Origin: Candidatus Babeliales bacterium
GTDB lineage: Bacteria > Babelota > Babeliae > Babelales > RVW-14
DNA: 64,000 bases
NCBI GenBank assembly: GCA_019749895.1
Contig: JAIEPG010000001.1
Coordinates: 62,001-126,000 of the forward strand
Reading direction: 5' to 3'
Under the pieces are notes generated by a model. The model ran no database searches. It saw only the letters and a program-made list of their open reading frames with translations, and was not told where the DNA came from. This document shows, in pieces, positions 45,348 through 53,400 of the stretch. A program made the position numbers and the translations under genes. Within the stretch, counting starts at the first letter, position 1. Every line of letters begins with the position of its first letter.

Positions 45348-46067
45348 ATGATTATAAAAAAACAAAACTATTCTATCTTTTTTGGTGATATGCACACGTG
45401 TCCCGTGCATTACCAATCTCCAGGCTTTCCCCTTTTTTGTGAAAAATTGCGTAGCAAAAATGCGCTGCGTAACATTGTGCTGCTCAAGCAAGTGCACGGT
45501 GTTGACGGCATGAGCATTAACGCAACCACGCAGCTGCCCGAGCCGGTTGTACTTTATCCGCAGGACGGTGATTATTTGTTGACCGACCAGGTTGGGGTGG
45601 GGCTGGCGGTGCTTACCGCCGACTGCATGCCGGTGGTACTGTGCGATGTGGCCCGCGGTGTGGTTGGCATTGCGCATGCCGGTTGGCGCGGCACGGTAAC
45701 TGGCGTTGTGGTCAACCTGGTTGAGCATATGCAGCAGGCTTTTGGCTGCCTGCCGAGTCAGTTGCAGGTCTACTTTGGCCCTTCGGCCCGTACCTGCTGC
45801 TACCAAGTACAGCCTGACTTTAGACAGTACCTAGAGCCTTTTGCGGGGCACGAGTTACTGCTTGAGCGTGAGGGCAAGCTCTTTTTTGATCAAGCTGCCT
45901 GCAACAAGTTCCAGCTGGTTCAAGCTGGCGTCGTGCCTGAAAATATTGATACCTCTCAGCATATTTGTACCATTTGCGACCATCGTTTCCATTCTTTTCG
46001 TCGCCAAAAGGCACAGGCTGGTAGGAACGTTTCTGTTGTGTGGCTCCCTTCGAGACGCCCTTCGTAA
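45348..46067 (+). CDS. pgeF: purine-nucleoside phosphorylase / laccase-domain protein (YfiH family)
   Basis: 239 residues. Family signatures: LKQVHG, DYLLTDQ, VLTADCMPVVLC, GIAHAGWRGT, FGPSARTCCYQV. Homologs act on adenosine and other nucleosides or edit peptidoglycan precursors; older databases call it polyphenol oxidase. The ATG at 45348 is chosen over a start 15 codons upstream that lies inside a repeat. The last codons (PSRRPS and stop) come from the next repeat element, so the C-terminus was altered by it. Confidence 0.88.
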   Translation: MIIKKQNYSIFFGDMHTCPVHYQSPGFPLFCEKLRSKNALRNIVLLKQVHGVDGMSINATTQLPEPVVLYPQDGDYLLTDQVGVGLAVLTADCMPVVLCDVARGVVGIAHAGWRGTVTGVVVNLVEHMQQAFGCLPSQLQVYFGPSARTCCYQVQPDFRQYLEPFAGHELLLEREGKLFFDQAACNKFQLVQAGVVPENIDTSQHICTICDHRFHSFRRQKAQAGRNVSVVWLPSRRPS

Positions 46068-46183
46068 ACTCAGGGCTCCTCAGGGCGAACGGGGGAGCTA
46101 CAGCAGTATTTTTATGCCAAATTTTTAAGACTTTTGCTCTCTTTCCCGCTCTCCCTGAGGAGCTCAAAGAGCGTCTCGAAGGG
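46046..46183. repeat. REP-like repeat pair overlapping the end of pgeF
   Basis: A variant with CCCTTCGAGACG...CAGGGCGAACGGGG (46046-46094) supplies the last codons of pgeF. An inverted partner CCCTGAGGAGCTCAAAGAGC (starts about 46153) follows. The same GAGGAGCTC variant occurs at 59608. Beyond it to 46361 the spacer holds a promoter. Confidence 0.75.
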
Positions 46184-46256
46184 TCAATTTCTGTTCGATT
46201 AGCAAAGTTCTACCGTAGTGAGGTTGTTGCTTATTATTTGGCACCCTTCTGTGTTA

Positions 46257-46286
46257 TTGACTATTTGCAACTAAATCCTCTATCAT
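46257..46286 (+). promoter_or_regulatory. promoter of the exported protease gene
   Basis: TTGACT and TATCAT with 18-base spacing, 75 bases before the ATG. The sequence TTATTGACTATTTG and a following CTATC-TAAAA are shared with the promoter at 50010. Confidence 0.6.
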
Positions 46287-46361
46287 AAAAAGTAGTATAT
46301 TATCGTGGGCGCTTAGTGCCCATTTTTTGGATATTGAGACTTTTGAAAAAGGGGATTTGTT

Positions 46362-48710
46362 ATGAAGGCAGGTATAACAGTGCGCAGTGTGCTGGGCTGG
46401 TTATTGGTGCTGGCAGTGCTGATTGCAACAACGGTTGGCTCGGTGCAAGCTGGGCTTGGTTACTATGAGCCGGCAAATTTGAAAGCACTGAAAGCGGCAG
46501 GGGCCGAGTTGCATTCGCCTTTGCTGATGCTCATTGACGAGCAGGCTTTGCAGTCCCAATCGAAAGAATATCCTACTGGTGCAGTTGGTAATGTGACGTG
46601 GAATTTGACCGCTTCTCTGCAATTGGGTTTTTATCCAATTGTTGTTACCACGTCAATTTTGTACAATTTTTTAACGCGCAAGTATCAGGGAAAGAACAAA
46701 AAAAATATGCGCGGAGCAGCTCTTAACCAGTCAGAATGGTCGATGTACGATGTTGTTGGAACGCCGTTATTTTTATTGGTTCCCCGTGTCTACAAAAATA
46801 TTTATGGCTTTGATCATTTTAAGTCGGAAAATTTTAGAGATTTAACCAAGTTATTGCCGCAAAGAGGTAATGATTATCGGGCTTTACTTACCCAAATTGC
46901 AGGTTTTCAGGTTGATATGTCACACAGAGAACCTTTTAGAGGTGCTATGCCGCGTAAGGCTGCTATTCCTTATAATGGTACTGAATTAGCAACAATTTTT
47001 CAAAATAATCCGCTGTACGTTTTTGACGTTCTCATTCATGGGCATGGTAATTTTAAGCGTGGTGGTACCATTTGTGGTATGACTATTGATGCTACGCGCA
47101 CAACTCTAGATCTTTTAACTACACACTTTAAAGCTGGTGTGGTTATGTTAAGAACGTGTAGTGCTGGTGGTAGACACGTTGGTATTATAGAAATGGACGA
47201 GCTTAATGTGCGCCCCGATCACGATTATATTTTGATTAGTAATGCAGTTACCGATGCGCCCATTGGAACGACGTATGAAATGTCGTTGCAATGGAACCCT
47301 AAAATTTTTGACCGTGCTGCGCGTGTGGATTATGGCAAGGCTGCTCTTAATGCATTGCTTAAAGGTGTTGTGGCCATTGAGCCGCGTCCGTTTTCGGTGC
47401 ACAACATTTCTATGTATCCACAAGTGTGGCTGCCGGGTAGTGCTGCCTTTCAAACCGAAGAAATTGATAATGATGTGAATGTTCTTGATAACAACGAAGC
47501 GCGTATTATGACCCAAACCGGTCTGCCGTTTGTGGCTAATCAGCAAGCAATTCTTTTTTACCCCCCAGTGTTACAGGTACCGCTGGTGGTTAATGCTAAG
47601 CCGTACGATGCAGAACAAGCCGGCTGGAGCAAGAAAAATCATTATTGGCAAAATTTGCCAACGTTGCTTGAGTTTTTGGTTGAAAATAAGGACGTTTTAA
47701 GTGTTGTTGCAAGTAACCCTGGTGCTTTCCCGCGACTTTCTGCTTTGCAGCAAGCTGGTGATTTAGCCCCGCCGCTCAGCCGTAATTTGTATCCTACCAT
47801 TGTTTCTATGGTGCGCGGCGAAGGAACGCATTATCTAAAGCGTTTTGAAGTGCAAGCTTTGCGCAAAGCAAACGGTGTTTTGCATGCCATTCGTGATGGT
47901 TTTTTTGACGTTGCGCGTCGTCAGAGCGTAAAAACTTTTGCGATTGATCAAGTGGTTGGTAATAACGATATTACCGCCATGCTTGAGGCCGTGCGGGCCA
48001 GCCAAGGGGTAGAGAGTCCGCATCCGCTTGAAGTAGCGTTGGGTGCTGGTGAGCAGGTTACCCTGCGCAATGTTTTAATTGCAAGCCAAGCGTACAAAAA
48101 CGAACAGCGAGAATGGAAGCAATGGGTTTCGTTAAAATTTGAAGTTAATGGCACCGCCTGGGCTTTTAGGTGGGATGGTCTGGAAATGGGTGGTGCTGAT
48201 GTTGCGCGTCCATGGAATTTTGCCCCACTTGACGTTGCTGCATTGAATAATGCTTTTAATAGTGCGCAACAAAGTGTTGGAGCAAGGCTCCATCGAGAAA
48301 TGGGTGTTCAGCCAATTGTTGAGCCGTCAGTACCAGGCGCAGCTGCGCCAGTTGCTCAAGTGCCAGGTCCAATTGCGCCAATTATTCCAGGCCCAATTGC
48401 GCCGGTAGTTGAAGAAGCTGTTGAACCTGTTGCGGTTTCAGTTGAAGAGCCGGTTCGATCGTTACCAGTTTACCACCCAATTGCTGAACCGGTGGTTTCA
48501 GTTGTGTCACCACCAGCACCAGTTTCTGCACAAAGTTTAAATGACCAGCTTTTAGCTGTTGTTAGTGCGCCAGGCAGACAAGGTATGCAAAGAGTGCAGG
48601 CGTTGCTTGCTGCTGGCGCGGATCCTAACTATCCTGGTGTTTTGGCTGCTGCAGTGCGAACGGGCAAAAAACAAATTGCTAAGCTTTTGCGGGAAAAGGG
48701 TGCGCGCTAG
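46362..48710 (+). CDS. exported clan-CD-like cysteine protease with ankyrin-like tail
   Basis: 782 residues; AAGGGG precedes the ATG. N-terminal signal or anchor ([21 protein letters not shown]). Residues about 200-330 contain [12 protein letters not shown] (His226, His228) and, 38-40 residues later, [12 protein letters not shown] (Cys266). A hydrophobic strand ending in HG and another ending in Cys-Ser-x-Gly is the His/Cys dyad layout of clan CD peptidases (caspase, separase, gingipain, CHAT). A Pro/Val-rich linker (about 655-725) leads to an ankyrin-like end ([20 protein letters not shown]). Activity is predicted, not shown. Its stop overlaps the convergent glyA stop in one CTAG. Confidence 0.72.
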   Translation: MKAGITVRSVLGWLLVLAVLIATTVGSVQAGLGYYEPANLKALKAAGAELHSPLLMLIDEQALQSQSKEYPTGAVGNVTWNLTASLQLGFYPIVVTTSILYNFLTRKYQGKNKKNMRGAALNQSEWSMYDVVGTPLFLLVPRVYKNIYGFDHFKSENFRDLTKLLPQRGNDYRALLTQIAGFQVDMSHREPFRGAMPRKAAIPYNGTELATIFQNNPLYVFDVLIHGHGNFKRGGTICGMTIDATRTTLDLLTTHFKAGVVMLRTCSAGGRHVGIIEMDELNVRPDHDYILISNAVTDAPIGTTYEMSLQWNPKIFDRAARVDYGKAALNALLKGVVAIEPRPFSVHNISMYPQVWLPGSAAFQTEEIDNDVNVLDNNEARIMTQTGLPFVANQQAILFYPPVLQVPLVVNAKPYDAEQAGWSKKNHYWQNLPTLLEFLVENKDVLSVVASNPGAFPRLSALQQAGDLAPPLSRNLYPTIVSMVRGEGTHYLKRFEVQALRKANGVLHAIRDGFFDVARRQSVKTFAIDQVVGNNDITAMLEAVRASQGVESPHPLEVALGAGEQVTLRNVLIASQAYKNEQREWKQWVSLKFEVNGTAWAFRWDGLEMGGADVARPWNFAPLDVAALNNAFNSAQQSVGARLHREMGVQPIVEPSVPGAAAPVAQVPGPIAPIIPGPIAPVVEEAVEPVAVSVEEPVRSLPVYHPIAEPVVSVVSPPAPVSAQSLNDQLLAVVSAPGRQGMQRVQALLAAGADPNYPGVLAAAVRTGKKQIAKLLREKGAR

Positions 48711-49975
48711 TTGTACACCGGAAACCGTTTGCACAGTGCGCTAACTTCAGCTTTGAGCCCCTTCAAAAAAGCATCATCATCATGGCGGCGCACGGCTTCA
48801 TCAATCCAATGGACCAGCTGAACCACATCGTGCTCTTTAAAACCGCGCGTGGTAACTGCCGGCGTGCCAATGCGGATACCGCTCGCAATCATGGGCCCTT
48901 GCGTATCAAACGGAATCAAGTTGCGGTTTAACATGATGCCGCATTTTTCCAGCGTTTCTTCAACCAATTTTCCTGTAATGGTTATGATTGAACTTGAGCT
49001 ATTTTTTGGCTGCAGATCAACAAGAAATAAATGATTATCGGTGCCGCCAGCAACAATGCGGTAGCCAAGTTGGCCAAATGCATGTGCCATGGCTTTGGCA
49101 TTTTTTACCACTTGTTCCTGATACGTTTTAAAGCTTGGTTCAAGCGCTTGGGCAAAACAAACCGCTTTAGCTGCAACCACGTGCATCAGTGGGCCGCCTT
49201 GTGTGCCAGGGATGATAGTGCGGTCGATGTCGGGCGCGTGGTCAGCCTTGCTCAAAATCATGCCACCGCGCGGGCCACGCAACGTTTTGTGGGTGGTGCT
49301 GGTAACAATATCGGCATAGGGAACTGGGTTTGGGTGCACGCCCGCGGCCACCAGGCCGGCAATGTGTGCCATGTCTACCAGCAATAGTGCGTGGTTGTCG
49401 GTAGCGATTTGTGCTAAACGTTTAAAGTCTAAAAAGCGTGAATAGGCCGAAGCGCCGGCAACAATCATTTTAGGCTGGTGCTGGTTGGCCAAAATTTCAA
49501 GCTCGTCATAATCAATGCGCTCATCTTCGGGCGAAACGCCGTATGGCACAAAGTTAAAAAGTTTGCCAGAAAAGTTGAGTTTATGGCCGTGGGTCAAGTG
49601 CCCGCCGGCGTTGATGTGCATGCCCAGCACCGTATCGCCCGGCTTGAGCTTGCTCATATAAACCGCAAAGTTGGCCGATGAGCCTGAGTGGGGCTGAACG
49701 TTGAGGTGCTCGGCGTTAAAGAGCTGCTTGCCCAGGTCGCGTGCGGCATTTTCAACTTCGTCCACTACCTGGCAGCCGGCATAATAACGCCTGCCGGGGT
49801 AGCCTTCGGCATATTTGTTGGTCAAGACCGAGCCGGAGGCCTCTAAAACCTGCGGGCTGGCGTAGTTTTCTGAGGCTATCAGGCAGATAGTCTCTTCTTG
49901 GCGCCTTTTTTCTTGGTCGATCAGATCGAAAACATGACTGATTGCTTGGCTTTTTTGGTTGGCTTGTGTCTTCAT
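48707..49975 (-). CDS. glyA: serine hydroxymethyltransferase
   Basis: PLP enzyme converting serine and tetrahydrofolate to glycine and methylene-tetrahydrofolate. ATG 49975 with GGAG upstream gives 422 residues. Signatures: [34 protein letters not shown], and the PLP Lys in [13 protein letters not shown] (Lys230). Convergent with the protease gene, no terminator between them. Confidence 0.96.
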   Translation of the reverse strand: MKTQANQKSQAISHVFDLIDQEKRRQEETICLIASENYASPQVLEASGSVLTNKYAEGYPGRRYYAGCQVVDEVENAARDLGKQLFNAEHLNVQPHSGSSANFAVYMSKLKPGDTVLGMHINAGGHLTHGHKLNFSGKLFNFVPYGVSPEDERIDYDELEILANQHQPKMIVAGASAYSRFLDFKRLAQIATDNHALLLVDMAHIAGLVAAGVHPNPVPYADIVTSTTHKTLRGPRGGMILSKADHAPDIDRTIIPGTQGGPLMHVVAAKAVCFAQALEPSFKTYQEQVVKNAKAMAHAFGQLGYRIVAGGTDNHLFLVDLQPKNSSSSIITITGKLVEETLEKCGIMLNRNLIPFDTQGPMIASGIRIGTPAVTTRGFKEHDVVQLVHWIDEAVRRHDDDAFLKGLKAEVSALCKRFPVYN

Positions 49976-50009
49976 AAAGTCTCCACGGGTCAACATTTTT
50001 TAAATATTA

Positions 50010-50039
50010 TTGACTATTTGTAATGAAGTTGGCTATCTT
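50010..50039 (+). promoter_or_regulatory. promoter of the Gly-zipper gene pair
   Basis: TTGACT and TATCTT spaced by 18 bases, 85 bases before the start. It shares TTATTGACTATTTG and CTATC-TAAAA with the promoter at 46257. Confidence 0.55.
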
Positions 50040-50123
50040 AAAAGTAGACAACAGTTGAAGGCGAGCTTAACATGCCAAAATTTGAATGTTGATTAATTTT
50101 AACACTATCGAGGGAGATATGTT

Positions 50124-50498
50124 ATGAAGAAAATTTTATTAGCAGTTATTGCCGTTGCTGTATCGGTTTCCGGTCTTTATGCACGGCACGGCAGTGGTGG
50201 TAGCGCTTTTGGTGGTGCTCTTGCGGGCAGCATGATTGGCGGTATTGCAACGTCGGCAATTGTGAGCGGTAACTCAAATCGTGCGTCAGACGATGCGGCT
50301 CGTGCGCGTCAAGAAACTGAACAGTTGCGTCGCGATCAAGAGCGTGAGCGTGTACAACGTTTAGAAAACCAAGTGCGTGACGAAGAGCTTAAGCGCAAAA
50401 TGGGTGGTGGCAACATGTTTAACTTCTTGTTTGGTTTGGTCATTGCCTTGATTATTGCGGTTATCGGGCTTGGCTTTTTGATTGTAAAAAAACGCTAA
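50124..50498 (+). CDS. exported Gly-rich protein with coiled coil and C-terminal membrane segment
   Basis: 124 residues: signal peptide (LLAVIAVAVSVSGLYA), a Gly-rich zipper (GGSAFGGALAGSMIGGI), a charged coiled coil at about 55-90 (ARQETEQLRRDQERERVQRL) and a strong C-terminal membrane helix (FNFLFGLVIALIIAVIGLGF). Its start resembles the next gene's (RHGSGGSAFGG against RRGGGDAFIGG). GAGGGAG precedes the ATG. Function unknown. Confidence 0.75.
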   Translation: MKKILLAVIAVAVSVSGLYARHGSGGSAFGGALAGSMIGGIATSAIVSGNSNRASDDAARARQETEQLRRDQERERVQRLENQVRDEELKRKMGGGNMFNFLFGLVIALIIAVIGLGFLIVKKR

Positions 50499-50528
50499 GA
50501 ACTATAAAAAAATTAGGGAGACAGAATT

Positions 50529-50969
50529 ATGAATAAAAAAATTATGCTTCTTGGACTACTTAGTTTGGCAGCCTGCCAAGTTCATGCTCGTCGCGGTGGT
50601 GGTGATGCTTTCATTGGCGGTTTTGGCGGCAGTATGCTTGGGAGCGTTGTGGGTAGTGCGGTGACTGCGCCACGCAGCAGTGGTTCAAGCGGCGACAACA
50701 GCGGTGCTCTTAATTCAGTGTGGGACGCAATGCGTCGTCTTGAAGCATCGTTTGCCGACGAAGTAAAACGTTTGAAAGAGCGTATCAATGAACTTGAAGA
50801 TCACGTAAGAAATTTACGAGCCTCTGGTCGTGGCAAAAAGAGAGGCCATGGACGGGGCAGACACGAAGGCAGAGGTCGTGGCAGAATGCATGAAGGATCA
50901 ATGCCTGCTCGTGATGCAAACTCATTGAGTCGGCCTGAGCTTGCAGTTGCTGGTTCTGACGAAGAATAA
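50529..50969 (+). CDS. exported Gly-zipper protein with RG-rich tail
   Basis: 146 residues. The signal has LAAC at a lipobox-like position, though it could be cut by signal peptidase I after VHA. A Gly zipper (FIGGFGGSMLGSVVGSAV), a short coiled coil (EVKRLKERINELEDHVRNL), then Arg/Gly repeats (GRGKKRGHGRGRHEGRGRGR), a type known to bind RNA or polyanions. Acidic end. Co-transcribed with the gene 30 bases upstream; terminator follows. Confidence 0.75.
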   Translation: MNKKIMLLGLLSLAACQVHARRGGGDAFIGGFGGSMLGSVVGSAVTAPRSSGSSGDNSGALNSVWDAMRRLEASFADEVKRLKERINELEDHVRNLRASGRGKKRGHGRGRHEGRGRGRMHEGSMPARDANSLSRPELAVAGSDEE

Positions 50970-50995
50970 AAAAATAAGAAATCTTTCTCAAAATA

Positions 50996-51034
50996 AAAAA
51001 GCCTGTTAGGTTAAATTCCTAGCAGGCTTTTTTA
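50996..51034 (+). terminator. rho-independent terminator
   Basis: Stem GCCTGTTAGG/CCTAGCAGGC with one G-U or mismatch pair, A run before and T run after. It ends the two Gly-zipper genes and lies only 22 bases before the next start. Confidence 0.88.
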
Positions 51035-51056
51035 TTTTGTTTCCAGAAAGGTTTTT

Positions 51057-52559
51057 ATGTATAAAAAGATTGTTTCGTGTGCCTTCGTTCTTACTTTTTT
51101 CTCAGGCTGTTTTCAGGCCGATCAAGTGAGCAAGCAAGCTAAGCGCAGTTACCAACTGGCGCACGTTTCATTTGATCAAGTTACCTATCCCGTTGTGGTG
51201 CTGGGTGGTGGCATTGCTGGTTTTACGGCAGCAAATTATTTGGTACAAGCAAATGTTCCTACCGTTGTTTTAGAAGGTCCAAAGCCGGGCGGCGCGTTGG
51301 CACAATCACCATCAGTACGCAACTGGCCAGGCGTTCTTGATGCACCGGGCGCCGATATTATGAAAAGTTTGCGTGAGCAGGCAGTGCATTATGGCGCTAC
51401 CGTGTTGCCCGAAAGTGTAACAAGTGTGCGGTTTGATGCGTGGCCGTTTGAGCTTGACGTGCGCGATGTTAACACCAACGCTACGCGCACCATTAAAGCA
51501 TTGAGTTGCATTGTTGCTACCGGCGCTGAGCCAAACTATCTTGGTATTCCTGGTGAGCAAGAGTTTTGGGGCAAGGGTGTTACCAACTGCGCCGTGTGCG
51601 ATGGTGGCTTGTGCAAAGGAAAAGATGTTGTGGTGGTAGGCGGAGGGGACTCTGCCGTGCTTGAAGCGGCGTACTTGGCTGGCATTGCACGTTCGGTAAC
51701 ACTCGTGGTGCGCAAAGATTATTTCCGTGCGAATGATAAAAAGAAACGCGATCAAGTTTTAGCATTGCCCAACGTTACGGTTTTATACAACACTCGTGTG
51801 ACACAAGTTCATGGTGATGGTAAACACATGACGCATCTTTCACTTGAAAATGATACAGCAAAAACTAAGCGTCCGATGGATGGTTTGTTTTTAGCAATTG
51901 GTGCACGACCAAACACCGGCATAGTTGCCAACGCGCTCGAGCTTGATGCGCATGGTTACCTTGTGTTGAAAAATGGTCAAGCAACATCAGTTGATGGTGT
52001 GTTTGCTGCTGGCGATGTGTGTGATCCGGTTTACAAACAAGCAGTTACTTCTGCCGGTGGTGGCTGTGCAGCGGCATTGCAGGTACAAGCATTTTTAGAC
52101 GATCTCGGTTTTAATGCACACATGCTTACACAGCCAAAAGTTGTGCCAAGCACGCCAGTAGATGTTGCGCCAAGCGCGCCACGCGCGGTGCCTGCACAAG
52201 CAGTTGATGCCGGTCCAGCCGTTGCGTTGTTAAACGATAATCAAGCGATTACGCAGTTTATACAACAACAATCCAAACCAATTATTATCGATTTGTCTGC
52301 CGAGTGGTGCATGCCGTGCAAACGCTTGGCACCAATTTTTGAAAAACTTGCTGGCAAGTATCGCAATGATATTTCATGCGCCAAAGTTGATATTAATAAA
52401 GTTGATGTGCAAGCATTAACCAATGCTGTTGGCGGAGAAGTGATTGACGGTGTGCCAACGCTGTTGTTTATTAAAGATGGCCAAGAGGTTGGGCGCTTGG
52501 TGGGCTTGCTGCCTGCTGATGAACTTGAAAAGAATTTTAAAATATTAGCAAGCAGTTGA
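51057..52559 (+). CDS. lipoprotein-like thioredoxin reductase-thioredoxin fusion
   Basis: 500 residues. An N-terminal signal with FFSGC resembles a lipobox. Residues 45-350 are a thioredoxin reductase: FAD loop VLGGGIAG, redox pair CAVC (178-181), second dinucleotide loop VVGGGDSA and KDYFRA, suggesting NADPH. A Pro/Ala linker (360-385) leads to a thioredoxin domain (390-500) with WCMPC (417-421) and cis-Pro at GVPTLL. Fusions of this kind are known, but an export signal is odd because NADPH is cytosolic. It may act with the DsbD-like protein at 55090, or inside a host cell (both inference). Confidence 0.85.
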   Translation: MYKKIVSCAFVLTFFSGCFQADQVSKQAKRSYQLAHVSFDQVTYPVVVLGGGIAGFTAANYLVQANVPTVVLEGPKPGGALAQSPSVRNWPGVLDAPGADIMKSLREQAVHYGATVLPESVTSVRFDAWPFELDVRDVNTNATRTIKALSCIVATGAEPNYLGIPGEQEFWGKGVTNCAVCDGGLCKGKDVVVVGGGDSAVLEAAYLAGIARSVTLVVRKDYFRANDKKKRDQVLALPNVTVLYNTRVTQVHGDGKHMTHLSLENDTAKTKRPMDGLFLAIGARPNTGIVANALELDAHGYLVLKNGQATSVDGVFAAGDVCDPVYKQAVTSAGGGCAAALQVQAFLDDLGFNAHMLTQPKVVPSTPVDVAPSAPRAVPAQAVDAGPAVALLNDNQAITQFIQQQSKPIIIDLSAEWCMPCKRLAPIFEKLAGKYRNDISCAKVDINKVDVQALTNAVGGEVIDGVPTLLFIKDGQEVGRLVGLLPADELEKNFKILASS

Positions 52560-52576
52560 TCAAAAATAGGTGTTTT

Positions 52577-53377
52577 ATGCGTATAAAAATAGTATGGTCT
52601 TTTATTGCCGTATTTTTTTTAGCAAGTCTGCATGCGGTAGCAGTAATTAAATTTGATCTTGCTGCTGGTGCTGTGGTTACTGAGTTGCAGCGGCGTAAGC
52701 CCTTGTTGGCTACGGCGGCCAATCAATATCTTCAAGCAAAGCACAATGAGGCAGCTGAGGCCCAGACTCCTAAAAAAAAAGCATGGGGCCACGCTCCAAA
52801 TTATTTGCAAGCAAGTAACCAAGCTCCACATGTTACCGTGATCCAATTCAAAAATGATGTGGTATTGAATGAGGATAACAAGAAAAAAATTAATGACATT
52901 CTCAAAGAGGTTTTGGTTGCTCATCAGGATGCACTTGAGTGCGAGACGAGTAATTTGAAGGTTTTGGGTCAGGCAAATAGATTTATAACCTATGAAGTTT
53001 TGTCAGCTTCGCTTACTGCTCTTGAGCAAAAACTGCGAGAAAAATTGGCGTTAAGTGGATTTGGGGTAGAGGAATTCAAAGGTTTTTTTGAGCCGCACAT
53101 TTCTGTGGTTCGCATAACCCAAGATAACTTTGAAAAAACACTTGGTACATGGAATACAACGACTGTTGGTGAAGTAATAAATCAATATGTTACGAGCAAA
53201 AATGGTTCGGGAGATCCTCTCTTGCTGCCATTAAATTTTACCTTGGATAAGGTTGTTTTTGCTGATGGTGGTGTAGTACTTGCACAGCACTCAATTGCGC
53301 TACTTAAGTTATCTAAAGGTCTGGAAGCACTCAAAACCAAATTGGCAGAACTTGCAACGCAGTTAAGTACGCTTTAG
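52577..53377 (+). CDS. exported 2H-phosphoesterase-like protein ending in the Leu-heptad module
   Basis: 266 residues; ATG 52577 preceded by AGGTG. Signal peptide (WSFIAVFFLASLHAVA). Two H-x-[ST] motifs, HVTVIQF (His85) and HISVVRI (His174), about 90 residues apart and each in a strand, match the 2H phosphoesterase fold (LigT, CPDase, 2-5A-cleaving enzymes). The C-terminus (243-266) is the module LEALKTKLAELATQLSTL. It follows the TrxR-Trx gene and precedes the Nudix gene. Substrate unknown; homologs act on cyclic phosphates or 2'-5' linkages. Confidence 0.7.
   Translation: MRIKIVWSFIAVFFLASLHAVAVIKFDLAAGAVVTELQRRKPLLATAANQYLQAKHNEAAEAQTPKKKAWGHAPNYLQASNQAPHVTVIQFKNDVVLNEDNKKKINDILKEVLVAHQDALECETSNLKVLGQANRFITYEVLSASLTALEQKLREKLALSGFGVEEFKGFFEPHISVVRITQDNFEKTLGTWNTTTVGEVINQYVTSKNGSGDPLLLPLNFTLDKVVFADGGVVLAQHSIALLKLSKGLEALKTKLAELATQLSTL
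53303..53374 (+). repeat. Leu-heptad module, copy 3 (C-terminal)
   Basis: Contains CTCAAAACCAAATTGGCA, one base different from the copy at 54199. Encodes LEALKTKLAELATQL. Confidence 0.82.
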
Positions 53378-53400
53378 TTTATTTCGTTGGAGAGAATGAG

